DNA of 5,179 nt from Alkalibacterium iburiense (GTDB taxonomy: Bacteria; Bacillota; Bacilli; Lactobacillales; Carnobacteriaceae_A), in NCBI RefSeq assembly GCF_039521845.1, contig NZ_BAAACW010000043.1, positions 1-5,179 of the forward strand, read 5' to 3'. Of the stretch, positions 5,050 to 5,179 are shown piece after piece (the first letter of the stretch is position 1; each line of letters starts with the position of its first letter). Position numbers and translations under genes: made by a program. Under the pieces are notes generated by a model. The model was given only the letters and a program-made list of their open reading frames with translations, ran no database searches and was not told the DNA's origin.

Positions 5050-5125
5050 AAGTATGTAAGATTGCTTTTTCAAAATATCTAATTTGATTTAAAAAAGAAG
5101 TTATGCCAATACCTGAATAATTCAT
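5048..5125 (-). other. Weak 25-codon frame upstream of the secreted-protein gene
   Basis: A minus-strand frame runs from ATG at 5125..5123 to TGA at 5050..5048, beginning MNYSGIGITSF and ending YFEKAILHT. The stop codon touches the Shine-Dalgarno site of the next gene, which would permit coupling. However, AGAGG lies only 1 nt before the ATG, too close to work well. The frame is open for 11 more codons upstream, so it may be the tail of a decayed gene. I see no clear promoter in 5051-5179. Confidence 0.2.
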
Positions 5126-5126
5126 A

Positions 5127-5142
5127 CCTCTGATTTTAGAGG
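5127..5142. repeat. 5-bp hairpin upstream of the secreted-protein gene
   Basis: CCTCT (5127-5131) and AGAGG (5138-5142) pair around GATTTT. CTATTTTA follows on the plus strand, so it could be a weak plus-strand terminator, but the stem is short. It overlaps the start of the weak minus-strand frame. Confidence 0.3.
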
Positions 5143-5179
5143 CTATTTTACCAAATTAATTTGCGTTTTGATTAAGTTT

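Overview
The window reads as chromosomal DNA of a low-GC Gram-positive bacterium, most likely a lactic-acid-type member of the Bacilli (Lactobacillales, perhaps Carnobacteriaceae or Enterococcaceae). The reasons are the cluster SRP RNA - dnaX - ybaB - recR - yaaL, DnaX and RecR sequences close in motif layout and length to those of Bacillus, and a short SRP RNA (about 105 nt) instead of the roughly 270-nt Alu-bearing form of Bacillus. The genus is an inference and was not searched.

Layout. At 1-190 the minus strand carries what looks like the 5' end of a gene leaving the window (start codon 3..1, Shine-Dalgarno site and promoter with a direct-repeat operator-like motif). Behind it are a minus-strand terminator and a 21-codon open frame of unknown status. 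The plus strand then has an SRP RNA gene (about 306-410) with its own -10 box and a strong terminator (438-471). From 472 to 879 there is no gene. This stretch holds a compact composite repeat element (557-774) with 14-bp imperfect terminal inverted repeats around three consecutive palindromes built from one motif, followed by the dnaX promoter.

From 880 to 3839 lie four plus-strand housekeeping genes: dnaX (clamp-loader tau subunit), ybaB (nucleoid-associated protein), recR (recombination mediator) and yaaL (DUF2508). They are closely spaced and probably form one transcription unit ending at a bidirectional terminator (3845-3881). DnaX serves replication, RecR serves recombinational repair, and YbaB binds DNA, so the unit is a DNA-maintenance operon.

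From 3905 to 5031 two minus-strand genes of visibly higher AT content follow, neither of which I recognise. One encodes a Sec-secreted, cysteine-free protein of 174 residues with an exceptionally strong ribosome binding site. The other, directly downstream and separated from it by a terminator, encodes a small protein with four membrane segments. They look like an accessory island beside the conserved operon. A secreted effector with a membrane protection protein is one possible reading, but it is an inference only. The last 130 bases hold a weak 25-codon frame and a small hairpin, with nothing I can name.
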